Notes under the pieces: generated by a model
Seen by the model: the letters and a program-made list of their open reading frames with translations, nothing else
What the model was told of the DNA's origin: nothing
The model's database searches: none
Shown here: positions 23,461-30,523 of the stretch, in pieces
Position numbering within the stretch: position 1 is the stretch's first letter
Layout: every line of letters begins with the position of its first letter
Program-made: the position numbers and the translations under genes
Assembly (NCBI GenBank): GCA_002407775.1
Contig: DHOP01000046.1
Coordinates: forward strand, 17,188 to 47,710
DNA from: Prevotella sp. UBA5387
GTDB taxonomy: Bacteria; Bacteroidota; Bacteroidia; Bacteroidales; Bacteroidaceae
Reading direction: 5' to 3'
DNA: 30,523 nt

Positions 23461-25047
23461 ATGAAACTAAATGATATTTTTACCGGCAATTACAATGCCG
23501 CTGATTGGGAGAGCAAAGCTTATCAGCTCCCCAAGTTTGATATACAGGCAGTACGTCGCAAGACACACGACGAGCCTACATGGGTGCATTTCGGAGGTGG
23601 TAACATTTTCCGTGCTTTCCCTGCCGCCATTCTCAACGATGCCCTTAACACGGGCAAATACGACCGTGGTGTCATCGTCGCCGAGACCTTCGACTATGAA
23701 GTAATCGACAAGGCATACACTCCGTATAACAACCTATCTCTGCTGGTTTCTCTACAGAGCACAGGAACCATCGAGAAGAAGGTCATTGCATCCGTTACCG
23801 AGGCTCTAAAGGCTGATCCTCAATTCGACGATTGGAAACGTCTGGTTGAGATCTTCAAGAACCCAAGTCTTCAGATGATCTCCTTTACCATCACCGAAAA
23901 GGGTTACACATTCAATGAGGCTGATCTCGCTCGTGGTATGAGCCCCGTATTTGCTATGGGTAAGGTTACGGCCCTGCTTTATGAACGTTTCCAGGCCGGT
24001 GCCCTGCCACTCACCGTTCAGAGCATGGACAACTGCTCTCACAATGGCGATAAGGTCAAGGCGGGCGTTATGGGCTATGCTGAGCGCTGGGTGAAGGACG
24101 GCCTTGTTCCACAGGCATTCTTGGATTATCTGAAGGATGAGACGAAAATCACTTTCCCTTGGTCAATGATCGATAAGATTACTCCTCGTCCACACGAGAA
24201 GGTAAAGGAGATGCTTGCCGCTGATGGCTTCGAGGATAACAACTATATCGAGACCGAGCGTCACACCTTCACCGCACCTTTCGTGAATTCAGAGGAAGTT
24301 CAGTACCTGGTTATCGAGGATGATTACACCAACGGCAGACCTCCATTGGATCTCGGTGGTGCACTCTATACCACACGCGAGACCGTTGATAAGGTCGAAA
24401 CCATGAAGGTTACCACCTGCCTGAATCCACTTCACACGGCAATGAGTATCTATGGTTGCATGCTCGACTATACCCTTATCTCTGCCGAAATGGCCGATGA
24501 TGATATCCGTGCATTCATCCAAAAGATTGGTTACATGGAGGCAATGCCAGTCGTTACCGATCCTGGTGTGTTGAATCCATACGAGTTTATCGGAGCCGTC
24601 ATCAACCGTCGTCTGCCTAATCCATTCATGCCCGATGCTCCTCAGCGCATTGCCATGGATACATCTCAGAAACTACCTATCCGTTTCGGCGAAACGATTA
24701 AGAAGTATGTGGCTCGTGATCTTGATATGAGCAATCTGGTGCTTATCCCACTCACATTGGCAGGATATGCCCGCTATCTCAAGGGCCTTGATGATAACGG
24801 AAAACCATTCTCCCCATCTCCCGATCCAATGCTCGCCGAACTTCAGGCTATCGTTGCTCCTCTGGAATTAGGAAAGCCCGATCAGGATTGGAGTTGTCTC
24901 CATGATCTCTACACCCGCAAGGATATCTTTGGCGTAGATCTCTACGAGGTTGGCCTTGGTGATCAGGTGGAGGGCATGGTCAAGGAACTTTATGCCGGCG
25001 TGGGTGCGGTGCGTGAGACCTTGCACAAGTACGTCACGAAGAGGTAA
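23461..25047 (+). CDS. uxuB: Mannitol dehydrogenase-family oxidoreductase, probable fructuronate reductase UxuB
   Basis: NAD-dependent long-chain polyol dehydrogenase family. It most likely reduces D-fructuronate to D-mannonate, the UxuA substrate. The 528 residues include a Rossmann start (WVHFGGGNIFRAFPAAIL), TITEKGYTF, the SMDNCSHNGDKVK segment, ITPRPHEK and the catalytic region KVTTCLNPLHTAM with its Lys, Asn and His. MKLNDIFTGNYNAADW is the natural start. Because the family also holds tagaturonate and mannitol enzymes, the exact substrate rests on the uxuA neighbour. An intrinsic terminator follows. Confidence 0.9.
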   Translation: MKLNDIFTGNYNAADWESKAYQLPKFDIQAVRRKTHDEPTWVHFGGGNIFRAFPAAILNDALNTGKYDRGVIVAETFDYEVIDKAYTPYNNLSLLVSLQSTGTIEKKVIASVTEALKADPQFDDWKRLVEIFKNPSLQMISFTITEKGYTFNEADLARGMSPVFAMGKVTALLYERFQAGALPLTVQSMDNCSHNGDKVKAGVMGYAERWVKDGLVPQAFLDYLKDETKITFPWSMIDKITPRPHEKVKEMLAADGFEDNNYIETERHTFTAPFVNSEEVQYLVIEDDYTNGRPPLDLGGALYTTRETVDKVETMKVTTCLNPLHTAMSIYGCMLDYTLISAEMADDDIRAFIQKIGYMEAMPVVTDPGVLNPYEFIGAVINRRLPNPFMPDAPQRIAMDTSQKLPIRFGETIKKYVARDLDMSNLVLIPLTLAGYARYLKGLDDNGKPFSPSPDPMLAELQAIVAPLELGKPDQDWSCLHDLYTRKDIFGVDLYEVGLGDQVEGMVKELYAGVGAVRETLHKYVTKR

Positions 25048-25117
25048 TTATTCTGAATTGGATAATAGGTCTATATTTTTTATGAGGGTGTAACATACCA
25101 CTCCCCATTAAAAACAT

Positions 25118-25162
25118 AAGAGTCATCCTAACCGAAATGCTCGGTGCGGATGGCTCTTTTCA
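25118..25162 (+). terminator. Intrinsic terminator of uxuAB
   Basis: AAGAGTCATCC (25118-25128) pairs with GGATGGCTCTT (25148-25158) with one G-U pair. An inner ACCGA/TCGGT stem extends it, and TTTT then T-rich sequence follows. Confidence 0.85.
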
Positions 25163-25303
25163 TTTGTTGTAGTGTGCTTGTTGTGTTTTGCTCGAAAATT
25201 GAATTGATAAAGTGAAAAATGAAGCCAAGGTAGCAAATACATTTAGTACAGATTGATAGGAATGTAATAGTGTCAGGTATTGGTTAAGTACTTACTTTAG
25301 CTT
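25163..25303. other. Spacer before hairpin array
   Basis: AT-rich, with no ORF or clear signal. The hairpin array starts at its right end. Confidence 0.3.
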
Positions 25304-25609
25304 AGTGCCGAAGGCACTATATATTAATAACCGAGGACGAAGTCCCCGGCAACATGCCTCTACTAACCTCAGCGCCGATAGGCACTACACATCCCTGACT
25401 ATTTCGGCAGGTACTTCTCGTCATATTCGTTTATTTCTGTGTTGTACCTATCGGCACAACGTTATTACGTCGTATCACACATCCACGGACTATGTCCGCG
25501 GTTATTCTTATGTAGCCTCTTCGAGGCATCTTGGATCGCTTGCTATTCCCGGGCACGGCATCTCTTCATTCGCCGTACCTGGTTACGAATGTTTAGTGCT
25601 TCCAGCACT
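25304..25609. repeat. Array of small hairpins with mostly 3-base loops
   Basis: At least six short palindromes occur in about 300 bases: AGTGCC-GAA-GGCACT (25304-25318), CCGAGGAC-GAA-GTCCCCGG (25331-25349), GTTGTACC-TATC-GGCACAAC (25441-25460), CCACGGAC-TAT-GTCCGCGG (25483-25501), GCCTC-TTC-GAGGC (25515-25527) and AGTGCT-TCC-AGCACT (25595-25609). An imperfect one is near 25372-25386. A 112-codon frame across it (25305-25643) is not credible as a protein. It lies between uxuB and the GH28 gene, which converge on it. Confidence 0.8.
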
Positions 25610-25676
25610 TAGCAAAAAAACAAAAATGCTTACCGGACACTAATATAAGTTTATCAAACTTTGCCTTTTTTATCAC

Positions 25677-27011
25677 TTACTCGGCATCAATCTTGACCAT
25701 ATCGGGACGTTCGTCTGGCGCTGTTGTCGCGATTTCCACATTGTCGAACTTGACATTCCGGGCATGTCTCACAAAGAATCCCTTGGCGGGAAGCACTCCC
25801 CACATGATGCCCTCAGGATAAGACCTTTCCCTCTCGTTAGTAGGAACAGAAACCTTGGCGCTACCTCCTTGATGGGATATGTAGATATTAGACAGGGTGA
25901 TATTCTCTACGGGATGACCAGGTAGACCCGTAATCGAGCAACCTATATTGCCTGCTTCCATGGCACGAACGTTCTGAATCGTGACGTTTCTGATCGTCCC
26001 CACGTGGTCGATTTTCTGACCCTCGTAGTAGCCACGAGCACGGTTACCCAATCTAACGAAGATGGGCACCTCGGTTCCCAAGATGGTCACATCGCTAACA
26101 GATATATTCTCCATCGTACCACCATCGACAATCTCGAGGGAAATGCCACTGACCCCATGTCTATTGCCATAAGACAGGTTATCCTGGTTGTAACTCGGTT
26201 TCACTACCATACCATGTATATTGATATTCCGGAATCCTCCGTTTGTCTCGGTCCCCAATTTTATGGCATTGCAATGACTGCTCACCACACAATTGCTGAT
26301 AGTGACATTCTCGCACAAGCGTGGAGAAGTGCTCTTCAAGGTGATACCATCGTCATCACTATCACTTATGAGGTCAGATATCACTACTTCATGACAACCA
26401 TCAATGTCGAGTGCATCGTTGTTGTAGTTATTTCGATTGTACACCTTAATGCCCCGAATGATTACCCTATCACAAGCGAGATAATGTTGCATCCAACAAC
26501 CAGAGTTGCGCAAGGTGATGCCTTCCACCGTGATATCCTTGCTATCGATAAACCTTAGAAGGTGAGGACGAGTGATGCCCTCATCAGTTTCGGTAAGTTT
26601 CTTGAAGCCTTTGCCCCGGCCGTCGATGGTACCACTACCACTGATCTTCACATCCTCCACCTTGTCGGCATAGATCAGCTGAATGGTCTCCCTCTGAGTG
26701 CGTAAGGACACGTAGTCGGGCTTTACCTTGATATAATCGTTGAGGTCGGTACTACCATAGAGATAGGCGCCTTGCTCAAGATAAAGGTTGACATGGCTCT
26801 TGAGGATAATGCTCCCCATCTTGTACATGCCGGCAGGAACCACAACCACGCCACCTCCCGCGGCATTGCACTCGTCGATGGCCTTCTGAATGGCACCGGT
26901 ACTCAACTGGGTGGTATCATTCTTAGCACCATAGTCCACGATGTTATATTCTTTGGCCGAGACCTCAAGCAGACTCATAAGGGCAAAGCCCAACAAAAAT
27001 AGTTTCTTCAT
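25677..27011 (-). CDS. GH28-family polygalacturonase-like glycosidase, secreted
   Basis: 444-residue right-handed beta-helix enzyme, probably periplasmic, hydrolysing galacturonic-acid linkages in pectin. Signal peptide MKKLFLLGFALMSLLEVSA is followed by EYNIVDYGAKNDTTQLSTGA and AAGGGVVVVPAG, the usual GH28 entry. Active-site elements are NNDALDIDGC (D199, D202), the DSDDDG acids (219-221), the His in SSHCNAIKLG (H246) and Lys in AIK (K251). The canonical GHG and RIK read SHC and AIK here, so substrate may differ from plain homogalacturonan. The frame is open to 27137, but the ATG at 27011 gives the signal peptide. It follows the GH43 gene by 29 bp in one operon. Confidence 0.88.
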   Translation of the reverse strand: MKKLFLLGFALMSLLEVSAKEYNIVDYGAKNDTTQLSTGAIQKAIDECNAAGGGVVVVPAGMYKMGSIILKSHVNLYLEQGAYLYGSTDLNDYIKVKPDYVSLRTQRETIQLIYADKVEDVKISGSGTIDGRGKGFKKLTETDEGITRPHLLRFIDSKDITVEGITLRNSGCWMQHYLACDRVIIRGIKVYNRNNYNNDALDIDGCHEVVISDLISDSDDDGITLKSTSPRLCENVTISNCVVSSHCNAIKLGTETNGGFRNINIHGMVVKPSYNQDNLSYGNRHGVSGISLEIVDGGTMENISVSDVTILGTEVPIFVRLGNRARGYYEGQKIDHVGTIRNVTIQNVRAMEAGNIGCSITGLPGHPVENITLSNIYISHQGGSAKVSVPTNERERSYPEGIMWGVLPAKGFFVRHARNVKFDNVEIATTAPDERPDMVKIDAE

Positions 27012-27040
27012 CTTTTTAATATTTTGATAGTAATAATAGA

Positions 27041-28564
27041 TCATTTTAGAATGGAATAGTCGAAGTAGTCGAACTGGGTCTTTCCCTTTTCTCCATAGCA
27101 ATATAGGCCGGTGCGCACGCCCTTCCAGCTGCCCCACTTCATTGGGAACGCGTCACCGATGGAGCGATATTGCTTGCCGTCGGTGCTATAGGAGAACTGG
27201 AATGAATTCTTCTCCACATCGATATCCTGACGGAGCCAAATCGTCTTGAACTTGCCTTTGGCAACTACCCTACGTGTGCCGTTCTCCTCGAGATAGACTC
27301 CTTCCTTGCTTACGCCCAAGCCTCTGAATTCCTTTCCCATGCACAATAGTCCGGCAAAGGCATTTCCTAACTTGCGCACGTCCATCTTCACGGTGGCCCG
27401 GCTTAAATATCCCGTAACCTTTTGAGTCAGCATGTTATGGCTCATCTTCAAGTTCTCACTGGGCTCGGCCATCAACGTCAGCCAACCCATACGTTCAGAT
27501 AGGCTCCAGAAGGAATCGTGGGGATTGTGGCACCATTGCCATTGCAAACCCAATGATGGTTGATTGAAATCATCGGAGGTCTGAGGAAGCGATGGACTCG
27601 AGTTTCCGTTAGGTTTCCTAAAGACATCGACCGACTCTCCCACTCCGTTGCCGTCCCTATCGACGCCCATTTCCACCCAGTCATCGACCCACCGGACTGG
27701 CTCCAAATGGACCACACGTCCCGCCACGGGTGTCAACTGAAAGTGCAAGAACCACCACTCGCCTTCAGGTGTATCTACGAGCCCTCCCTGATGTGGGCCG
27801 TTGACCTGAGTAGAACCTTGTTCGAGCACTATTTTGCGTTCGTATGGCCCATAGATATTGCGTGAGCGTAGGCACGTCTGCCATCCCTCGCCCACCCCTC
27901 CTTCGGGAATGATGAGGTAGTACCACCCATTGCGCTTCATCAACTTCGTTCCTTCCGCCACCGGTCCTTTATAGATGGTGTCACCATCGTCAAGGAGCTG
28001 CTTTCCATCGCTCGACATCTTGTGAAGGATGATAGGACCCGCGCCATACAAACTATGCCCGAGATAGGCCTGCCCATCCTCGTCCCAGAAGGGACATGGG
28101 TCTTCCCATTTGGCTACACTTCGAACACAATGGAGTGGACTCCAAGGGCCTCGTGCATCCGTTGCCGTACTCATAAAGAGCCCTTCATCGGGCGTACAAA
28201 AGTACACCCAGAACTTCCCATCGTGATCTCGTATGGACGGAGCCCATGACCCACCGGCAAAGTGATTGTTGGCGTCCCATCCGGGCAGATCAAAGCGGCG
28301 ATAAATCTGACTGATGAGCTTCCAATTGACCAAATCGTCCGACTCCAGCACTTGCATGCCCAAGAAGTGGAAGTCACTCGCCACCATATAATATTTCTTT
28401 CCCACACAAATCACATCCGGATCCGAGTAGTCAGCCATGAGTATCGGATTCTTGTACGTCCCATTCCCCTGGTCTCCGAAATTGAGGTGTTGGGCATTTG
28501 CCTTAGTCGGAGCCAAGGCCATGGCAAGTCCAAAAGCAACAAGAAACCTATATACTCTATTCAT
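27041..28564 (-). CDS. GH43-family glycosidase with C-terminal beta-sandwich, secreted
   Basis: 507-residue exported glycosidase, typically an arabinofuranosidase, xylosidase or arabinanase. The start at 28564 gives signal peptide MNRVYRFLVAFGLAMALAPT-KANA; the ATG at 28579 is an alternative. The N-terminal five-blade propeller carries the three GH43 acids: Asp48 in YSDPDV, Asp155 in WEDPCPF and Glu204 in VAEGTKL. From about residue 330 (SDDFNQPSLGLQWQW) a concanavalin-like C-terminal domain follows, as in GH43 beta-xylosidase-type enzymes. Paired with the GH28 gene, an activity on pectic arabinan or related side chains is likely, but the precise bond is not readable. Confidence 0.88.
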   Translation of the reverse strand: MNRVYRFLVAFGLAMALAPTKANAQHLNFGDQGNGTYKNPILMADYSDPDVICVGKKYYMVASDFHFLGMQVLESDDLVNWKLISQIYRRFDLPGWDANNHFAGGSWAPSIRDHDGKFWVYFCTPDEGLFMSTATDARGPWSPLHCVRSVAKWEDPCPFWDEDGQAYLGHSLYGAGPIILHKMSSDGKQLLDDGDTIYKGPVAEGTKLMKRNGWYYLIIPEGGVGEGWQTCLRSRNIYGPYERKIVLEQGSTQVNGPHQGGLVDTPEGEWWFLHFQLTPVAGRVVHLEPVRWVDDWVEMGVDRDGNGVGESVDVFRKPNGNSSPSLPQTSDDFNQPSLGLQWQWCHNPHDSFWSLSERMGWLTLMAEPSENLKMSHNMLTQKVTGYLSRATVKMDVRKLGNAFAGLLCMGKEFRGLGVSKEGVYLEENGTRRVVAKGKFKTIWLRQDIDVEKNSFQFSYSTDGKQYRSIGDAFPMKWGSWKGVRTGLYCYGEKGKTQFDYFDYSILK

Positions 28565-28726
28565 AGTCAGTAATTTCATATTTTCACAAGAGTAGTTTGT
28601 TGTATAAAACATCTCAAATACAAAAGTAAATAATCTTGGGAACACTTTCGTCGCCTTTGGTTTATTTTATCCTTTTGATGCCGATTATTTTTAGAAAGCA
28701 GAAAGAAAGTGGGGGGAGTTATTTCT
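28565..28726. other. GH43 upstream region
   Basis: The leader and likely promoter of the GH43-GH28 operon. No ORF beyond the leader extension of the GH43 frame. Confidence 0.35.
28621..28628 (-). promoter_or_regulatory. Possible -7 box for the GH43-GH28 operon
   Basis: Minus-strand TACTTTTG fits TAnnTTTG, about 57 bases before the ATG. There is no -33 TTTG, as is common for activated glycan-use promoters. Confidence 0.35.
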
Positions 28727-28922
28727 CACGCAGATTGCGCAGATGACGCAGATTTACCATGCGGGGTGCATGAGATAATAACGTGCCGATGGCACGGATA
28801 GCGCAGATTGTCCCACCTGAGTCAATAGGGGTATTCAAAGTGGTGCTTGCTCAAATCGACTTACCTGACCACGCGGAGCCGTTTGCAAAGCAAACATCTG
28901 CGAAATCTGCGAAATCTGCGTG
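28727..28922. repeat. 196-bp element bounded by inverted triple 9-bp repeats
   Basis: The left end (28727-28753) has three CGCAGATnn units. The right end (28896-28922) has three ATCTGCGnn units, the inverse, pairing at 24 of 27 positions. One more CGCAGAT unit lies at 28803-28809. Inside are perfect mini-hairpins CGTGCC-GAT-GGCACG (28782-28796) and GTTTGC-AAA-GCAAAC (28881-28895). No ORF. It resembles a palindromic intergenic or MITE-like unit. Confidence 0.75.
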
Positions 28923-29005
28923 CAAAGAAGGGCGAACGGAAATTGTGAAAGAATGAAAGAAAAATAATATATTCATTGAAAGTGATAACGAATTAGTTAA
29001 TTTCA

Positions 29006-29013
29006 TATCTTTG
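29006..29013 (+). promoter_or_regulatory. Possible -7 box for the potassium channel gene
   Basis: TATCTTTG fits TAnnTTTG, about 47 bases before the ATG. The nearest TTG upstream (28976) is too far for ideal spacing. Confidence 0.4.
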
Positions 29014-29060
29014 TAAATATAAATTCCAAGAAGAAACTATTAATCCAATAAAAAGTTATT

Positions 29061-29723
29061 ATGAATAAAACTAAGAACATTTCTTTGTTTGACTTGTTGA
29101 TAATTGTACTTTCTATTTATGTACTTTTTGCATTGATGATAACTACATTTTTCAATGTCTCCTATGAAATCAAGAAGCTTATAGATATGCTTGACAACGC
29201 GATTTGCGTTGTTTTCCTTTTTGATTTTTTTCGGGGATTATATCATGCTGAAAATAAATGGAAGTTTATGAGATGGGGATGGGTTGACCTTGTTTCTTCA
29301 ATTCCTGCTTTGGAAATTTTCAGAGCTGGAAGATTTTTTAGATTAATTCGTCTTCTTAGAGTTCTCCGTGCTTTCAGATCTACAACGTTACTAATTAAGT
29401 ATGTATTCAAAAGCAAGATAAAAGGTACAATGATTTCTGTTTCCATAATTACGGTGTTACTAATTATATTTTCATCCATTTCAGTTCTTATAGTTGAGAA
29501 TAACCCTGCGAGTACAATAAAAACGGCAAATGATGCTTTGTGGTGGACTATTGAAACAATTACTTCTGTTGGTTATGGCGATATGTACCCCGTTACTATT
29601 GAAGGAAGGATTATAGGAAGTATTTTAATGATTAGTGGAGTCGGGATCTTTGGTGTTTTTACTGCCTATGTTGCCTCTCTTTTTGTCGTTGACAATCAGA
29701 AAATTGAAACTGAAAAAAACTAA
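29061..29723 (+). CDS. Voltage-gated-type potassium channel (six-helix, Kv-like)
   Basis: 220-residue inner-membrane ion channel subunit, presumably a tetramer. Helix S1 is near 10-31, S2 near 44-60 and S3 near 70-84. S4 carries seven arginines at every third position (R88, 91, 94, 97, 100, 103, 106), the classical voltage sensor. S5 is about 122-145, the pore loop holds the selectivity filter TSVGYGD (168-174), and S6 is about 182-210. The tail after S6 is short, with no regulatory RCK or cyclic-nucleotide domain. It is a single gene, visibly more AT-rich than its neighbours, so recent transfer is possible. Its physiological role is unknown. Confidence 0.93.
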   Translation: MNKTKNISLFDLLIIVLSIYVLFALMITTFFNVSYEIKKLIDMLDNAICVVFLFDFFRGLYHAENKWKFMRWGWVDLVSSIPALEIFRAGRFFRLIRLLRVLRAFRSTTLLIKYVFKSKIKGTMISVSIITVLLIIFSSISVLIVENNPASTIKTANDALWWTIETITSVGYGDMYPVTIEGRIIGSILMISGVGIFGVFTAYVASLFVVDNQKIETEKN

Positions 29724-30001
29724 ATACCACTTATTGCTTATCAAGGCGTAAAAAAAACATTACTTTTAAAAACCTATGAAAAGATTTATGTAGTCAATGA
29801 TGCCTTAATGCGACGAGCCGCATCTTCCAAGAGAAAGACACGGCTCGATGAGAGGGTGATTGTGGTTGTCCAGTATTTCAAAGAACGAAAGGATAGCCTG
29901 ACGCGGTCGAACGATCAACTCATGCCTTTATGGCTTGTCAAGGGCAGAAATTATGAAAGGATAAACGTTTTAGCCAATCATGAATTATGAATTATGAATT
30001 A
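29724..30001 (+). other. Open but unrecognised stretch after the channel gene
   Basis: The channel's own frame stays open past its TAA to 29990 (about 88 codons). Within it an ATG at 29808 would give 60 residues (MRRAASSKRKTRLDERVI...). I recognise no family, and composition and lack of signals make it doubtful. A 7-bp GAATTAT unit occurs three times in tandem at the right end (about 29983-30001). Confidence 0.3.
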
Positions 30002-30094
30002 TCACAAGCACGAGGTGACGCTTAGCGTGGTGGCAATGGCCGTGAGAATGGCAATGGCGGTCTGAATGATGAATTTCCAAGTTTCTTTTTTCAT
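30002..30094 (-). CDS. Smalltalk-type 30-residue membrane microprotein
   Basis: An ATG at 30094 opens a 30-codon frame MKKETWKFIIQTAIAILTAI followed by ATTLSVTSCL and TGA. The pattern MKK-x-TWK-hydrophobic-LTAIATTL-x-VTSC is that of the short proteins called smalltalk in Bacteroidales genomes, usually found near HU-like DNA-binding and amidase genes. It has one hydrophobic helix and ends in a Cys two residues from the C-terminus (Cys29). Function is not established. Here the usual neighbours are not visible; a -7-like box lies about 195 bases upstream. Confidence 0.8.
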   Translation of the reverse strand: MKKETWKFIIQTAIAILTAIATTLSVTSCL

Positions 30095-30289
30095 GGTGTT
30101 GTTAGGTTTTTTGTGTAGGGACATACCCCGTGTATGTCCGCCAATTATTCACAAATATGTAGAGGTATGAAGAAATTATGAAAGTAGTTCATAGTCATGG
30201 ATTATATGTTGGGTGATAGATGATAGATGGTTGGTGGTGTTTTGAAATGGTATTAGGCTAGTGTCGGGCGGCGTTGTGTTCTTACATTG

Positions 30290-30297
30290 CAAAGTTA
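30290..30297 (-). promoter_or_regulatory. Possible -7 box upstream of the microprotein
   Basis: Minus-strand TAACTTTG, followed by GCA as in many Bacteroidetes promoters. The -33 is poor. The start near 30283 would leave a long leader of about 190 bases. Confidence 0.35.
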
Positions 30298-30523
30298 ACA
30301 CATCGCTGCCGTAACACCATGAAAAACGCTCTTTTCGCCCTGTTAACAGGTGTTAAAGTCGGAAAGCATACTTTTACGGTTCCTATGAGATTGAGATACG
30401 ATTACAGATACAACAGATGACGATGTTAGATGACATGGTTGCGAAGCGACTACATGATGATAAACGAGGGCTGTTACGGAGATTCATCATTTTGCCCAAC
30501 AACGCGAAGCCGTTTGCATAGCA
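30298..30523. other. Right-edge intergenic region with palindromes
   Basis: No gene visible. It holds a perfect 12-bp palindrome CCTGTTAACAGG (30339-30350), a mini-hairpin GTTGC-GAA-GCGAC (30438-30450), and at the very end (30502-30523) a 22-base stretch matching 28871-28892 at 20 positions. The window ends inside what would be the GTTTGC-AtA-GCA(AAC) mini-hairpin. Confidence 0.6.

Noticed and set aside
25305..25643. 112-codon protein gene on the plus strand
   Set aside because: The frame covers the hairpin array; its residues simply translate palindromes and show no conserved domain or start signal.
29724..29990. C-terminal extension of the potassium channel by stop-codon readthrough
   Set aside because: The frame is open for about 88 codons after the TAA, but the residues show no domain and the channel is complete without them; chance is the simpler explanation.

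Overview
The window looks like a whole or nearly whole contig from a Bacteroidales gut or rumen anaerobe, most likely a Prevotellaceae member. The evidence is a SusC/SusD pair, a Mfa2/FimB-type lipoprotein, a 30-residue 'smalltalk'-type microprotein, the menD-menB-menC-menE gene order with a short MenE, and repeated -7 boxes of the Bacteroidetes form TAnnTTTG. Species assignment is inference. The left edge carries a perfect fold-back repeat and the right edge stops inside a repeat, as expected for contig ends.

Layout. 1-3923 (+): menaquinone biosynthesis genes menD (3' part), menB, menC and menE. 3995-7477 (-): mfd, convergent with the men genes. 7716-8621 (-): an orphan fimbrial-anchor-like lipoprotein. 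8622-9451: a decayed stretch that includes a scrambled second copy of menC and menE pieces, plus several hairpins. 9452-14565 (-): a susC-susD outer-membrane glycan uptake pair. 15006-20904 (-): a seven-gene redox and sulfur-carrier operon. 21042-21719 (+): a divergent Crp/Fnr-type regulator with a cysteine-rich N-terminus. 21734-21830: 22-bp tandem repeats. 22153-25047 (+): uxuA and uxuB. 25304-25609: an array of small hairpins. 25677-28564 (-): a GH43 then a GH28 glycosidase. 28727-28922: an inverted-repeat element. 29061-29723 (+): a voltage-gated-type potassium channel. 30002-30094 (-): the microprotein.

The most interesting locus is 15006-21719. In transcription order it encodes a DsrE2-like protein, TusA, a separate MvhD/FlpD-like protein, a QmoA-like flavoprotein, an HdrA/QmoB-like flavoprotein, a small winged-helix protein, and a QmoC-like membrane subunit (HdrC ferredoxin fused to an HdrE-type cytochrome b). 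It resembles the quinone-interacting QmoABC complex coupled to the TusA/DsrE sulfur-relay proteins of sulfur oxidisers, but no aprAB, sat, dsrAB, hdrB or rhodanese gene is in the window. I infer a membrane complex that exchanges electrons between menaquinone and a cytoplasmic thiol, persulfide or ferredoxin pool. The men genes at the left end make the likely quinone. The divergent regulator has Crp-like DNA-contact residues, and a perfect TGTGA-N6-TCACA palindrome lies inside its own promoter.

uxuAB, GH28 and GH43 together suggest pectin or pectic side-chain breakdown with use of the released uronates. The substrate of the SusCD pair cannot be read from the sequence.
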